Part shown: one piece after another, positions 1 through 12,000 of the stretch
Position numbering within the stretch: position 1 is the first letter of the stretch
Layout: every line of letters begins with the position of its first letter
Notes under the pieces: generated by a model
What the model was told of the DNA's origin: nothing
What the model saw: the letters and a program-made list of their open reading frames with translations, nothing else
The model's database searches: none
Program-made: the position numbers and the translations under genes
DNA from: Physcomitrium patens
Taxonomy: Eukaryota; Streptophyta; Bryopsida; Funariales; Funariaceae
Length of the DNA stretch: 64,000 nt
Assembly (NCBI RefSeq): GCF_000002425.4
Contig: NC_037271.1
Coordinates: 2,065,543 to 2,129,542 of the forward strand
Direction of reading: 5' to 3'

Positions 1-355
1 TAAGCTAGCTTTCTTGTCTAACTTTCAAAGACATAAATTTTGAAGAAAGAAATCCTCAATACACTCTTGTGTCGCTCAAAAAGACTAAGAAATCATTCAA
101 AGATGATAATATATTGAATTAGAATGGCTATTGCCAAAGATAAGAATATTAGAAAGTCTTGAAATAAGACTAAAGACTAAAATGGAATTGACAAGTGTGA
201 AAAAGGCTCTATTCTTGCTTCTACATATATTCTCTAACTAGAAGCTACATTGCAAAATTCTATAGGATCTTCAATATGTATTAACTTTGTAACATACATG
301 TCTTAACTCACAAAGCATGTTATTATCAAAGACATGAATTGAAAGAAGATGCATA
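1..355 (-). repeat. LTR relict of an old Ty3-type family (partial)
   Basis: From about position 30 this AT-rich stretch resembles the LTR at about 421-850 and the relict at 49320-50030: all share a 'gaatggctatt' block, a 'gaagaaggct'-like block and similar order over some 250 bp. It has no coding sequence. It is a partial LTR next to the fossil at 421-4620; strand is inferred from that neighbour. Confidence 0.5.
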
Positions 356-420
356 AATCTTTGAAATCCATGTTAAAAAAAAAAAGAATAAAATAAAAAA
401 AATATGTTTATTAAAAAGAA

Positions 421-850
421 ATTAGAATGGCTATTGCTAAAAGACAAGAAAATTAGAGACTCTTGAATCTAGACTAAAAACAAGAAAAGAATTGAAAAGA
501 GTGAAGAAGGCTTTATTATTTTCTCTATATATACTATCTATCTAGAACCTATATAAGAATGCTCTATATGACCTCTAAAAATATGTTGACTTTGTATGAC
601 ATGTATCTTGACTTGTAAGATAAGTTTTTTATATAGAAGCTATAAAATTAGCTTCTTTTACAAGCTACTAACACATATGGCACGTGGTTAATTTATTGAT
701 CAAGTTTCTAACCTATCAATCAACTACAAATACATGTAAAGTCTAAAAAATATCTAAGAAGCTTTTCTAAAAGGTATTATAAAGTTAATCTATTTTTATC
801 TACTTCTATCTATTCATATTACTTAGGTAAAAATTATAATAGATATATAT
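421..850 (-). repeat. Left LTR (3' LTR) of the Ty3 fossil
   Basis: It matches 4180-4615 along its length, including a shared 'caatcaactacaaatacatg' block and a shared end around 'ataatagatatatat'. The right boundary is uncertain, because similarity to the relict at 49320-50030 continues to about 1015. Confidence 0.65.
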
Positions 851-3800
851 CCATGACATTATTATGCCTTCTAGAGACAAGTTCTACAAAGAGCGGTAAT
901 CATATATTGAGGAAGTCTAAGATACACTGAATTATATTTGTCAGGTACTCTTATTTTTATTTTCTTTGAAAGTAATTGATATGTCTTCTCACCCATCAGT
1001 AATATCTCATTTCAAAGAAAAAAAGATCATCTTGTTATTTGATCATTATTGAAACTTTCATAACTTCCTTCAAACAAAATATTTATCGACAAATAGCAAA
1101 AGGTCTAATCCTGTGGTAGTCCAACTTATCACCAGGACGAGTAGTTTTGATATTATGATGAAGTAATCATACCTTATCACCTACATTGAATTATACTTAT
1201 TTCATTTAATAGGCATCCATATTGATCTTTTGTTATTTTTGAGCTTCATTTAATTCCACCTTCATTCTTATATGTAGCTCTAACAAATGATTTGTCAAAT
1301 CTTTTGTTTCAAGATTATCAATTTTTAAAAAGTCAAAAATATCAAGTTATCAATGATAACTATAATTAGCAAAAAAATGCTTATTGTATAAAAAAATACA
1401 TCATATTATTATAAGCAAATTCTACCAATAGCAAGAAGGTTGTCCAATTGTCTTATTGATAATTGATGGTATACCTTAAGTATTATTTAAAACTTGATTT
1501 ATGCACTTTGTCTAAGCATTAGTTTAAGCATAAAAGGTCAAAGAAAGATTTAAATTCTAAAGATACTTTAGCTTCTTTGTTCTAATTAAATTTATCTTTG
1601 CATGTAAGATATGTAAAAAGAGTCGCAACTTCAAAAAAAATCCTTGATAAAGATCCAATAATAATTAGTAAAGTTAAAAAAGTATTATTCATCTTTTATT
1701 GTTCTTGAAATCTTATAATCTAAAATAGTTTGAACCTTCTTTGGATCTATCATAAGTCCTTTTGTAGAAATGATATATCCTAGGAAGTCAACTTGAATAG
1801 TGTAGAATACACCCTTTGTCAACTTGGCATACCATCCATCATCTATAAGTTTTTGTAATACATGACAAACATAAATTTCATGCTCTTTTATATTCTTAAA
1901 ATAGATTAAAATATCATCTAAGTAATAGATAATAAAATCATTTAGAAATTCTCAAAAAATATCATTTATAAGATGTTGAAAAGTAGTTGATCCATTTATG
2001 AGTCCAAAAGGTATGATATTATATTCAAAGTGCTCATACCTTATTCAAAATGCAATCTTCCATTCATCTCCTTTTTTAATGTGGACTAAGTTATATGCTC
2101 ATTATAGATCTATTTTTGTATAGATTTTAGCTTGATTTAGTTGATCAAGAAGTCCAGCTATCAAAGATAAAGAATACCTATTCTTAATGGTAATCTTCTT
2201 GAGACCTTAATAATCTACACACATTTGCAATGATCTATCTTTTTTCTTTATTAATAAGATAGGAGCTCCTGTAAGAGATTTCAAATGGCATAAGAAATTC
2301 TTGGCCAAGTTCTTGTTAATAAACTTCTTGAGCTCAACCAAGTCATTTTGTAATAAACTATAGATTGGACCAAATGGTGGCTGACTTCCCTCTTTAGAAT
2401 CAATGAAGTAATCATATGGACGATGCTTTGGAGAATATCTGCATTCTTCTTCTCAAAAATATCTTGAAAATCTTGATATTGACTTTGAATGCTACTTAAA
2501 GTCTTTTCATTATTAAAAATAGATATGATGTAAATAATAAAAGATAATTCTTTTTTTTGTAGCATGTAAGAAAGTTTTTATGCCTATGAGTAGAGATTTG
2601 GCTATACTAGACTCATGGCTTTCTACAAAATTCTTAATAATGCTTTGAAAAAAGTCAAATTTATAAAAAATTCAATCTATTAGAGGATTATATTTTTTTA
2701 GCTATAATAAACTCAAAATAATTGGATTAGAGAGAGACCTAATTATATTAAAAATTATACAACTATTATGACTATTTATTATTATATCTTTAGAAAGTAT
2801 TTCATGAGTAATATCCCCTGAAGTTAATAGATGGCCATCTATGACTTCTATATGTATGGGTTTAGTTTTTTGTACTAATGGTATTCTATGGTATTTAACA
2901 AACTCTTCATTTAAGAAACAAGCTTAGGCTCTTGAATCTATTAAGGTAGAGGTTTTATAATTATTAAGTCCTAAATGTACATCTATTGTAAAACAAGGAG
3001 GAGGTTCTAAGGAGAAGATAAGACCTTCATTTTTACAAGATTTCAGTCGCACAATACTTATTATAGCTAGATAAATTTATTTTCTAACATTTTTTCACCT
3101 TTGATAGTTATACTCCTCATTTTATAATTTTGTTACTTCTTTGGACAATATTGAGTAGTGTGCTTAGCTTCTCTACAATATAAACATAGTCCTTCTTGAT
3201 GACAATGAGTCTTTTTTTGTTCAGTAAGAGATTTAAAATGTATTATATGAATTTGCATATTTTTTATTTCTAAATATTTAGATTGAAATTTAGTCGATGT
3301 TATCATTGAATAATAATAACATAAAAAAATTTAGATTGAAATTCAAAAATTGGATTATTATACTTTATAGAAAAATCAATTGCTTAACTTAATGTTTAAG
3401 GATCAGATAAGTTGAACATCAATTTATTAACTTCATATTGTAATCCATAGAAAATTTGGCTAATAAAGGCAATATCATCCCACTTGACATCAATCGCTAG
3501 ATGTCAAAATTGTGAAGCATATGATATCACTAATCAATTGTTTTGTTGTATGATACAAATCTTATTAGTTGCAATACAAATTGCATCATATAATCCATAT
3601 ATAGATCAAAAATTTGCCAAAAATGCCTCTAAATTATCCAATATTGAATCTTGTCATTAAAAAAAAATAAAAACTATGATAATGCCGAATCTAAAAGAAA
3701 TATATCAATGAATCCAACTTGTGATACTAGCATTGGATAGCTTTAGAACTGAAGTTCAATCATAAATTGTACTTGATTAATAAATCCTCAAAACTTAGAT

Positions 3801-4179
3801 CTTGTGCCATTAAAATTCTTGAATAAAGCAACTCTAAGTTTTTTAACACTAGAAGAGTATTTTATTATAGGAGAAGGGATGTGATTTAGTATAGATGTTG
3901 AAGTAGGTCCAATCATGATTGTATCTTCACTTCCTGCCATTTTTATTGCTCTTGGTGGCAATAAATTGAATTGATGCATTGCAAGCATCAACTCTCTTAA
4001 TTGTTCTTGCATTTGTGCCATTGCACTTTTCGTTTCAAAAAGCTTTGCTATAATAATACTTAAAAGAAAATCTAATATCGCTTAAGATAAGCTGAAGAGA
4101 GGACTTCATAACAAAGAAAATACTAAGAACAATATTAGTTTAAAAGAGGGTAATTTGTAACTTCTAATATCCTTATGTC

Positions 4180-4620
4180 TTATCATGAAAAACTAAAGAC
4201 TCTTGAATATAAACTAGAATCAAGAAAAGAATTGACAAGAGTGAAGAAGGCTTTATTTATTTATTTATTTATTTTTTCTATATATACTATCTACCTAAGG
4301 TCTATATAGCGAGATTCTATAAGACCTCAAAAAACGTGTTGATTTTGTATGACACATATCTTGACTTATAAGACAAGTTTTTTATATGGACACCACATAA
4401 TTAGCTTCTTCCACAAGCTACCAATACTTATGGCACATGGTTAGCTTATTGACCAAGTTTCTAACCTATCAATCAACTACAAATACATGTAAAGTCAAAA
4501 CAGTATCTAAGGAGCTTCTAAAAGATATTATGAAATTAATCTACTTTTATTTATTTCTACATGTTCATATTACCTAGATAACAATTATAATAGATATATA
4601 TTTGTGATAATTATGTATAT
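4180..4620 (-). repeat. Right LTR (5' LTR) of the Ty3 fossil
   Basis: Direct-repeat partner of 421-850. The + strand sequence just left of it, near 4140-4160, resembles the segment beside the 5' LTR of the chromovirus (a 'gagggtaat' motif), which supports the minus orientation. A short related patch follows at about 4625-4680. Confidence 0.65.
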
Positions 4621-4735
4621 GTTGGCCTTATAATTAACTTATTTCACAAGCTATTAACACATATGATATATAGCTTGTGTATCACATATGTGAAGATGCG
4701 TATAATTTGCTTACAAAAAAGAAATGGATTGACCT

Positions 4736-4920
4736 TGTTGTAGAAAATGATATTAGATTATAATACTCATAATTGACGATGATTCTCAGTAGTAGTTTTT
4801 ACAGATAATACAAAATATTAAAAAATCTCAATGTTATACTAATGATCATATTATATTTATCTTAACTTAATGGTACATCAATCCTAATCAATTTATATTA
4901 GTGACAAGTTAATTCTAACA
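4736..4920 (-). repeat. Left LTR (3' LTR) of the copia fossil
   Basis: It runs TGTTG...TAACA on the + strand and pairs with 7850-8031. Roughly a fifth of positions differ by eye, nearly all being A or T here and G or C in the partner. Confidence 0.8.
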
Positions 4921-5725
4921 CCCCTCTTTAATCTTGTCACTAAGTATACTTTGAAAAATATATAGCTAATATTCAAGACAAAGATGTGCTTTCTAGATAA
5001 AGGCTTGTCATTGTGAGGTTGTACTCCATTCCAATTCATCATATAAATTCTATGTAAGTAAAAGTAGTAGAATGAGAAATTGGTTGTAATTTGAGTCGGA
5101 TTTTGCATGCTTCATAATTTGTTCATTTGATAGCTTTTGTTAAGATATCAATATGCTGTTTTGTTGTGGATATGTATATTATTTTATTTTATTTTATTTT
5201 TCCATTTTTTCCTAAAAAAATAGTAGTGCATATCAAAATGTTTGATTTGATCATGGAATACATGATTTTAAAGTAGTTGAATGTTGCTTTGATTGTCAAC
5301 ATGGAGTGGAGTAGGAAGATTTTGAATTACCTTTAGTTGTGTGAGTAATTGACTTCACCACATTCCTTCTTTTGTACATTCTACTATGAATCTATACTTA
5401 GATTTTTTTGAAGATGTGGATATTAAATTTTGTTCTTTATATTTCCATATAATTGATCCTCCTCTTAATTTAAAGATGTAGCTTCTTATAAATCTTCTAT
5501 TGTCAATATTATTCCTCCCAGTTTGCATTGGAATAGTTATGGAGGTCTTGTGAATTGATTAAAGGATAGAATAGTCCATAGTTGGTTGTTTTTCTAATAT
5601 ATCTTATATGTATTTTATTGCTTGTAAATAAATATGTTGGGATGTTTGTATGAATTTTTCTATAGAATGTATTGCAAAGGCAATACCAGGTCTAATGTTC
5701 TTTAGGAATATTAGCTTGCCAATTG

Positions 5726-5808
5726 CTTCTATATTGTATTGCATCCATATCTTCTATATTGTATTGCATCCATATCTTCTATATTGTATTGCATCCATAT
5801 CTTCTATA
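5726..5808. repeat. 25-bp tandem repeat, three copies plus a partial one
   Basis: The unit begins CTTCTATATTGTATTGCATC and repeats at 5726, 5751 and 5776, followed by a partial copy. It lies in the AT-rich part of the copia fossil and appears to be a local expansion after insertion. Confidence 0.85.
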
Positions 5809-7849
5809 CTTATATCTTTTTTTGAATTTGAGTCCCTCATTTAGTTGAGTGAGATGGATTATAAGTTGCAATGTCAAATTCTTGTAGAATTTATTTAGTA
5901 TAAGTATTGTGGTGTAGATAGACTCCTTTTGATGTATATAGAAATTCAATTCTCAAATATCTATATAGCCAAGATTTGTCATTTCAATTTTTTTTTGGAG
6001 TTGAGTGATAAGTTTTTGGATGTGTTGAGTGTCATTTCCTGTAATAAGTAGATCGTCTACATACAAAATGAGGATGGTCTATTTACCATCTTGGTTACAG
6101 TTGTATAGATTTCCATCTGCTTTTCTTTAGCTTATGCAGTTGAATGTCAATTGCCTCGAACCATGCTCTTGGTGCTTGACGAAGTCCGTAGAAAGCTTTG
6201 TAAAGTATGCATACGTGATTTTCTCTCCCTGGAGCTAAAAAACCTGGTGGCTGCTCCATATAAGCTTCGTCAAGTAGCACGGCGTGGAGAAAGGCTGTTT
6301 TGACATCAAGATGTTGAATTTGCCAATTTCGAGATGCGGCTAGGCAGCTTATTGTATTGTGTTCCATTTGACAACCGGCACAAAGGTGGCTTCATAGTCG
6401 ATGCCGGCCCGTTGTTCGAAGCCCCTTGCAACGAGGCGTGCTTTGTAACATACCAAACATTGTCAATGAATTTATTTGGGTCGTGTGTAGAGATGGAGGC
6501 ACGGCCCGAACCGTGTACACGATGGTGCCGTCCTCCGGCGGATCTCACTGTGCGACTGAGTGGCTCCGGTGCTAGGGAATCTAGATGATGAGAAGAGCTT
6601 GTAACGTGAGAAGTTGCACCAGAGTCTAAGCCACCAGCTTGGATCATGCGCGGAAGTGTGGACTGAGATGGCTTAACTGAAAATATCAGAACTTTTTAAG
6701 GAAGATAGTGAATCAACGTCAAGCACGGAGTCAGAATTGTCCGTTTCAAAGTTTGTGTGGATACTGTGTGCTTGGTTGGATGATGCTCGTGACCTGAGGT
6801 CCTGAAGGCGGACAGTAAGCCGCTTGATTCTTTCTTCAGTCTTGTAGATCGGGCACTCCCAAGTCCAATGGTTGGGTGCTCCACAATGTCGTCAGTGGTC
6901 TCCAGATCGATGTCAATCAAAATCTGCTTTCCGTGAATGTCGTCGCCATGGGCAGTTTGGGTTGCGATCTAGGCCCTGTGGAGCTGATGGAGATGTAGAT
7001 CGCGGTTGAGGTGTTCGATAGAGTGGTAGTGGCCGTCGGTGATGTTTGTGAGAGGAGGTTTTGCAGACCGTGAGGGCAATTTCAGCCTGTCGATTTGTGT
7101 TTTCGATACGATGGTGGGACTCTTCTCCGAGTAAGAAGCGTTCGAGTTCTCGTAGAGTAAATGGCTTTTGCTGGGTCATGAGGGATTAAACATAACTTGC
7201 ATACTGATGTGGTAGCGCATTGAGTGCAAGAGTGGTCATGCAGCTTGTCTAGGCGACCTCCGCTTGCGTGAGTTTATCCACTAGATCTTTGATAGTTTAG
7301 AGGAACTCCTTCATGCTACCATTGGGTGATAGCTGAGTGTTAAACAGTCGATTGAGCAAGTTGTTCTTACGGGATTGATTGGTGGAGACCATCATGGTTT
7401 TAAGTACCTTCCAGAGGGAGTGAGGATCCTTTTCCGTCTTGATTTCGGTGAAGAGGTTGACGTGGGCGAAAAATGTAAGAATCACAAGGGTTTTCTGCCA
7501 GTTGTTCTTGGCTTTTGAGGATTGTCGTTCGATAGAGAGAGGTGCTTCCTCGACATAGTGCCATAAGCCTTCCCTCCTTAGTACCTGTTCTACAATGAAA
7601 CTCCAGATACTGTAATTCTCTTCTCTTATGAGCCTACATTCGGCATGGATTAGGTTGGCATTGTTGGCCATGGTACGAGAATTCGAGGAGTGAGGGAAGG
7701 TGGTTAACTGAGATGGTTCTCCAGCGGTTGACTCAAGTTGCAAGGGGATCGGAGTGGTAGTGGGCGAGGTTGGCTTTGAAATCTTCAAGTCTGAGCTCAT
7801 ACCAAGGCTTGTGCGAGATGGAAATCCAGAGGAGATTGCTCTGATGCCA

Positions 7850-8031
7850 TGTTGAAAATGGTATTCGATTACAGCACCAGTAACTCACGGTGATCATGAG
7901 TAGTAGCTCTTACAGATAATACGAGATATTGGAAAGTCTCGATGTTACACTAGTGGTCACACTATATTTATCTTAACCTAATGGCACATCAGTCCTAGTC
8001 GATCTATATCGGTGGCAGGTTAATTCTAATA
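7850..8031 (-). repeat. Right LTR (5' LTR) of the copia fossil
   Basis: It starts TGTTGAAAATGG directly beside the tRNA-iMet-type primer site and pairs with 4736-4920. It keeps G and C where the left copy has A or T. No clear target-site duplication was seen around the pair. Confidence 0.8.
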
Positions 8032-8049
8032 CCAGTGCCTTTGATAAAT

Positions 8050-8840
8050 GTCATTGGGATATCTTTTGTCTTCTACTATGGGCATTTTTAGCTCTTCTAC
8101 CTCTAGTACAACTGAAGTTTAAAGAGTATGATCGTTGCATACAGATGTTGCAATACATGGAGAAGTGCTTACTTTATGGTCATCCAGATATGCTTGCTCT
8201 TCATCAATCTCTCAAAGTATGTCAAGGCGGAGATACGAATGGGCAAAAGTTCTCGCTTATTGATTGGCGCTATAACACAATCCGGACAGTATCATTGGAA
8301 ATGAGAAACAAATGGTTTGCTATTTAGGGGATTCAAGCACTCCCAGGAGCTATGCCTACAAAAGCCTTCCTCTCATCTTGTCTTAGTTGCCAACATTATG
8401 TTTACGGGAATCTCAGCTAGGGCATACAGTGAGAATTAAAGAAGTGGGATCACATGGGCTGAGGCCATCTACCTGATGGAAAAGTTGCAGTAATGAAAAT
8501 TCAGGATGCTTTGCTGCAGGGAGACAAGGTTAGTGAAGAAGCGCTTTGGAAGGAGACGATGAAACGTGGTAGACCTAAGTTTAAGAGTATGGACGAGACA
8601 ATTGAATTCATCTTTTGGAAAAATATCCGACATCAACAATGTGCTTAGGACCATTTGGCGTTGGTAGCTGCTGAAATGAGGAAACTTCTTGGGAAAGCAA
8701 GCTTGAAGGAAAACGAGGAACGAAACTTTCTTTATGAAAAGAAGAAGCTCATTGAAAACCACGACTACCCAGTGCACAAGCCTTTACAATGGTTATGTCC
8801 AAGTTATGGTAAGCGACAGTGGGCAATCTAGGGTCAACAG
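8050..8840 (+). pseudogene. Unrecognised gene fragment(s), probably decayed
   Basis: Composition rises from the AT-rich background to ordinary coding-like values. An open frame at 8145-8327 gives a 60-residue peptide (MLQYMEKCLLYGHPDML...), preceded in frame by coding-like sequence. A second open patch at about 8480-8820 gives charged, helix-like sequence (including AEMRKLLGKASLKENEERNF). I do not recognise the family. The pieces could be exons of a low-copy gene or remains of a gene cut by the copia insertion at its left edge. No convincing full gene model can be drawn. Confidence 0.3.
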
Positions 8841-8880
8841 AGGAGGTCAAGCGCATCAACTCTTGGACCATTTTCTCTGT

Positions 8881-8957
8881 GCTTCGTTGTATCGGTTTCT
8901 AGTAAAACTTGCTGAAAAATTCTCAACAAGTTTTACGAGCAACCGATACAACGAAGC
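8881..8957. repeat. 77-bp hairpin with a perfect 17-bp outer stem
   Basis: Positions 8881-8897 (GCTTCGTTGTATCGGTT) are the exact reverse complement of 8941-8957. Inside, 8902-8911 pairs perfectly with 8927-8936 after a 4-nt internal loop, leaving a loop of about 15 nt. A duplicated 'ctgtattgtagga' follows at about 8964-8990. It could be a small foldback element or a structured RNA. Confidence 0.8.
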
Positions 8958-8999
8958 AACCGACTGTATTGTAGGACTGTATTGTAGGACTTGAAATTT

Positions 9000-10560
9000 G
9001 TTAACTTGTTGATATAATAAGTGTTATTGTGAATTTTTTTACTTTTCACAATGCTATTTGTTTTAAATCCTTTTCTATTAGGATTGAATAATTTATAACT
9101 ATTTAAAAAAAAAAATCGTTTAGATCATATCTATAAGTACTATTTTTGTACATAAAAAAATATTATATTATTTTAAAATAATCAATCTTCAAAGTTCTTA
9201 AAGACGATAAATCTTTCATTGGTTATTAATGCATTACAACGAAAGCAATCTTTAAGAGCCAATATGGAACATATATATGACACATCCATAATACAATCTT
9301 CTACATAATAAGGTCAATTTATTTTGCAAATTGAAAGTTTAAAGAAATAACACAAAAACTTAGATAAATTTATAATAATTAAGTGCTTTTGATGTTTTGA
9401 AGCAACTCCAATTACAATCTAGTAATAATAGATAAACAAGACTAGCAAAAATGTAAGTAGAATCACTTCTCATTATGGCCAATGGTTGATTGGACAAAGG
9501 ATTCTATCAAGATGATTGGTATTATTGACCAAAATATTTCTTTGCAATACTATATGACAATTTTGGCATCAAAGAGTTGTTTGCTAAAGAAAAAATTGGG
9601 CTAGACAAAAATAGACACTTAATCCTCAATGAAATGGATAAGCCAAAGGTCTTAATTATAATATTTTAATAAATTTAATATCGATATTTTGCCCAATTTT
9701 AAGTAGAATTGTCTAAGATCTACTTAAACAAATGGTCATAGTATGAAGTAGCCTTTAGAATAGTTGATAAGTTTATAAGACATTAAGCTAGTAGGCAATA
9801 GAATACAATGAGAATGTCAATAATATTTACAAAGTTACTTTGGTTGTTAACATTTACTTGGTGCCAAGTTGGTCAGTATCATAGAAATTGTTTTTTTTTT
9901 TTTTTTTCATTAACAGATAAAATAGTAAAAGAAATACTTTTCCTATCTAACAAAGGACAACTAAGGCTTTTTCATAAAAAAATTGGTTGAAAAAAAATAT
10001 ATAATAAAACAAAATAAAGATAATAAAAAAATCACTTCATTTAGTCTAGATTTAAATAATCCAATAATTTCAAATGAGACAGAAGAACACATTTAGAATT
10101 CAAAGCAGTACAAGAGTTTTGGTTGTTAATAAGAAGAATATTCAATCAATCACGTGAATCTTAGGAACTTGACTTAATTGAGTTGAAATAAGCAAATGAG
10201 GTAACTTAATTAATAAAGTCAATCTGATTAATAAAATCAACGTAATTCATTAAATCAAGGGTGATATCTGATATAACCAAATATCAAAAGATAAGTAAGT
10301 GTTGAGAGAAAATATATATATGTTAGAAAAAAAATTTAAAAATGAAATATAAAACTTATAGAAGCAAGGGAACAGAGAGGAGAAAAAAGTAATTTTTTTA
10401 CAAGACTAGCACATAGGAGATGTTGAGACACCACAATCCAGTAGGAAACTTTCGGTGAAGGATTTGTAAGTTTCTCTCGTTTCATTTTCACATTCATCTT
10501 TGTGAAAATTTGAGTTCAGAACCTTGAGACCGAAATAATCCTTAAGGTTTGGGTACCATT
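9000..10560. other. AT-rich spacer, no gene seen
   Basis: It has low GC, homopolymer runs (poly-T near 9890-9906) and no open frame longer than about 60 codons. I see no motif or repeat structure that supports a gene. Confidence 0.6.
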
Positions 10561-12000
10561 AATATCAATCAGAATAATATAAGTACATATAAGAGCAAAA
10601 CAGATTGAAATACATATGCAAAATGTGAAACTCCAAATGCTTCACAAAGAGACTCCAGATTGGTTGTTGAATCCAAGATGTGGCACAAGTTCGATTGTAG
10701 TTATGTGCATTGGTAATGACTCAAGAGTGATCGTCAACCTTAAAATATTTCAGCTTGATTTGTTTCCTCTTTGTCTTCAAAGTGTGACTGTAGGGCAGTG
10801 GCCACAGACTCCTCGAGGAATGACTTCTCGGAGGCGCCGCTGGATGTTGCCATTCTTAACATGTAACTCCTAACTGCCAGTTCCCGAAATGCACTTGTAA
10901 CATTCTCCAACGATAGCTCATTCTCGTGTGATCTAGGTTGTATGTGTCAATTCTTTCTTGAGTTGTATGCTCCACCTGGGATTCAACTCCAGGTTTGGTA
11001 CAGGAGTTTGAACATCGGTCAAGTTATTGACAAAGGTTCTGACCCAATACCAACCTGAAGTGATCAAGCCCTAATGTAAGAAGGCTGCTGCATTAGATGA
11101 ATGGTTTCTGTGATTCATCATATTTGAACCAGAAACCGCCACGAAAAGCTGTTTTTGCTGTCTCGCACACCAAGCCGAGTGAAACGGTTGGGTCTGCAAT
11201 CTACTACTTCCCTGAGCTAGTATGTTGCTTTTGTTTTGATGTACGTAATGTGCTGCAGGCACTTCTCTTTCATGTGAATCAACAAGGCCATTTGGAAATG
11301 GAAGATTATGCTGTAGCACTCAGCCAATAGGTTCGATTGATGGATAAGCTGTAGTTCTAGATGTCGAGAAGCATGGTTCTGAGAATAGCTGAGCAGAAAC
11401 TGGGTGTATTACTGCTATCTGCAGCCTAAGAAACTCGACGAGATAAACAAAGAAGGAACAACCGAGATCTGGAACGAACGAGTGCTCCGCCCCAGCAGCG
11501 CTTACCTATCCCTTTCCTGTTTCTAGATGTTTCTCTTTGGCAAACTGTAATCAGGTCCCCTATCTTCAAATCTGCTTCAGCGACTGTGCACGATTCCCGA
11601 GGCTTCTGGTTTGGATTATGATTAACACTTGGACTTCTTTCCTTTCTAATTTTCACTACTACAACCGTTGCGTTGTGATCCCTACTCTGGAATCAGTCGA
11701 GTAAGTAGTATGGTGGCATCTCACCACGCAGTCTGTAAGGTGCATACCGCTCGCATTGAAGAGCGAACTGTCACCAGCGCTTGGGTCAGACAGTTGCTAG
11801 GTTTTCTAAATTCCTAATGGTGGTAGCTCTGACAGGAGTGTCTTCCTGGTATCAACTTGCACAAGTTGATAAATCCTTGAAAACCACTTCAATGAGGTCT
11901 AGTTCGTACTGCAGGGGTTCGAAGAAAGAGTGCGGAGAAGCGAGAAGCCGCTTAGAAACATGTGCTGTAACAGGGATAAATAAAAAATAAACAATAGCCC
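10560..12000. other. Low-copy, higher-GC stretch without an identifiable gene
   Basis: Composition rises to gene-like values, but open frames are short (about 70-85 codons), lie on both strands and show no recognisable domain. It might be a transcribed non-coding region or a decayed gene. No splice-linked frame could be justified. Confidence 0.35.

Larger units (their letters stand above)
421..4620 (-). mobile_element. Old, heavily decayed Ty3-type LTR retrotransposon fossil
   Basis: Direct repeats of about 430 bp at roughly 421-850 (the repeat may run on to about 1015) and 4180-4615 look like the LTR pair. Between them, on the minus strand, are remains in Ty3 order: Gag near 3790-4020, a zinc-knuckle-like patch near 3130-3190, a protease-like patch near 2800-2960, reverse-transcriptase patches near 1700-2560, and an integrase C-terminal patch near 1095-1180. 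Gag, protease and RT resemble those of the chromovirus at 41420-47698, so the lineage is probably related although the LTRs differ. The body is very AT-rich and broken many times. It is much older than the chromovirus; exact ends are uncertain. Confidence 0.75.
4736..8031 (-). mobile_element. Ty1-copia LTR retrotransposon fossil
   Basis: Short LTRs of about 183 bp bound it. In sense direction (minus strand) a primer-binding site of tRNA-iMet type, TGGCATCAGAGC, lies at 7838-7849 against the 5' LTR, and a purine-rich tract lies at 4921-4930 against the 3' LTR. Parts: Gag at 7297-7800 (the NYSIW motif is copia-type), a protease patch with LDSGATSHV near 6600-6645, and copia reverse transcriptase near 6095-6367 (QHLDVKTAFLHA, YGLRQAPRAW). 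It is shorter than a complete family member and clearly broken. The half from 4.7 to about 6.1 kb is much more AT-rich than the half from 6.1 to 8.0 kb. Confidence 0.85.
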
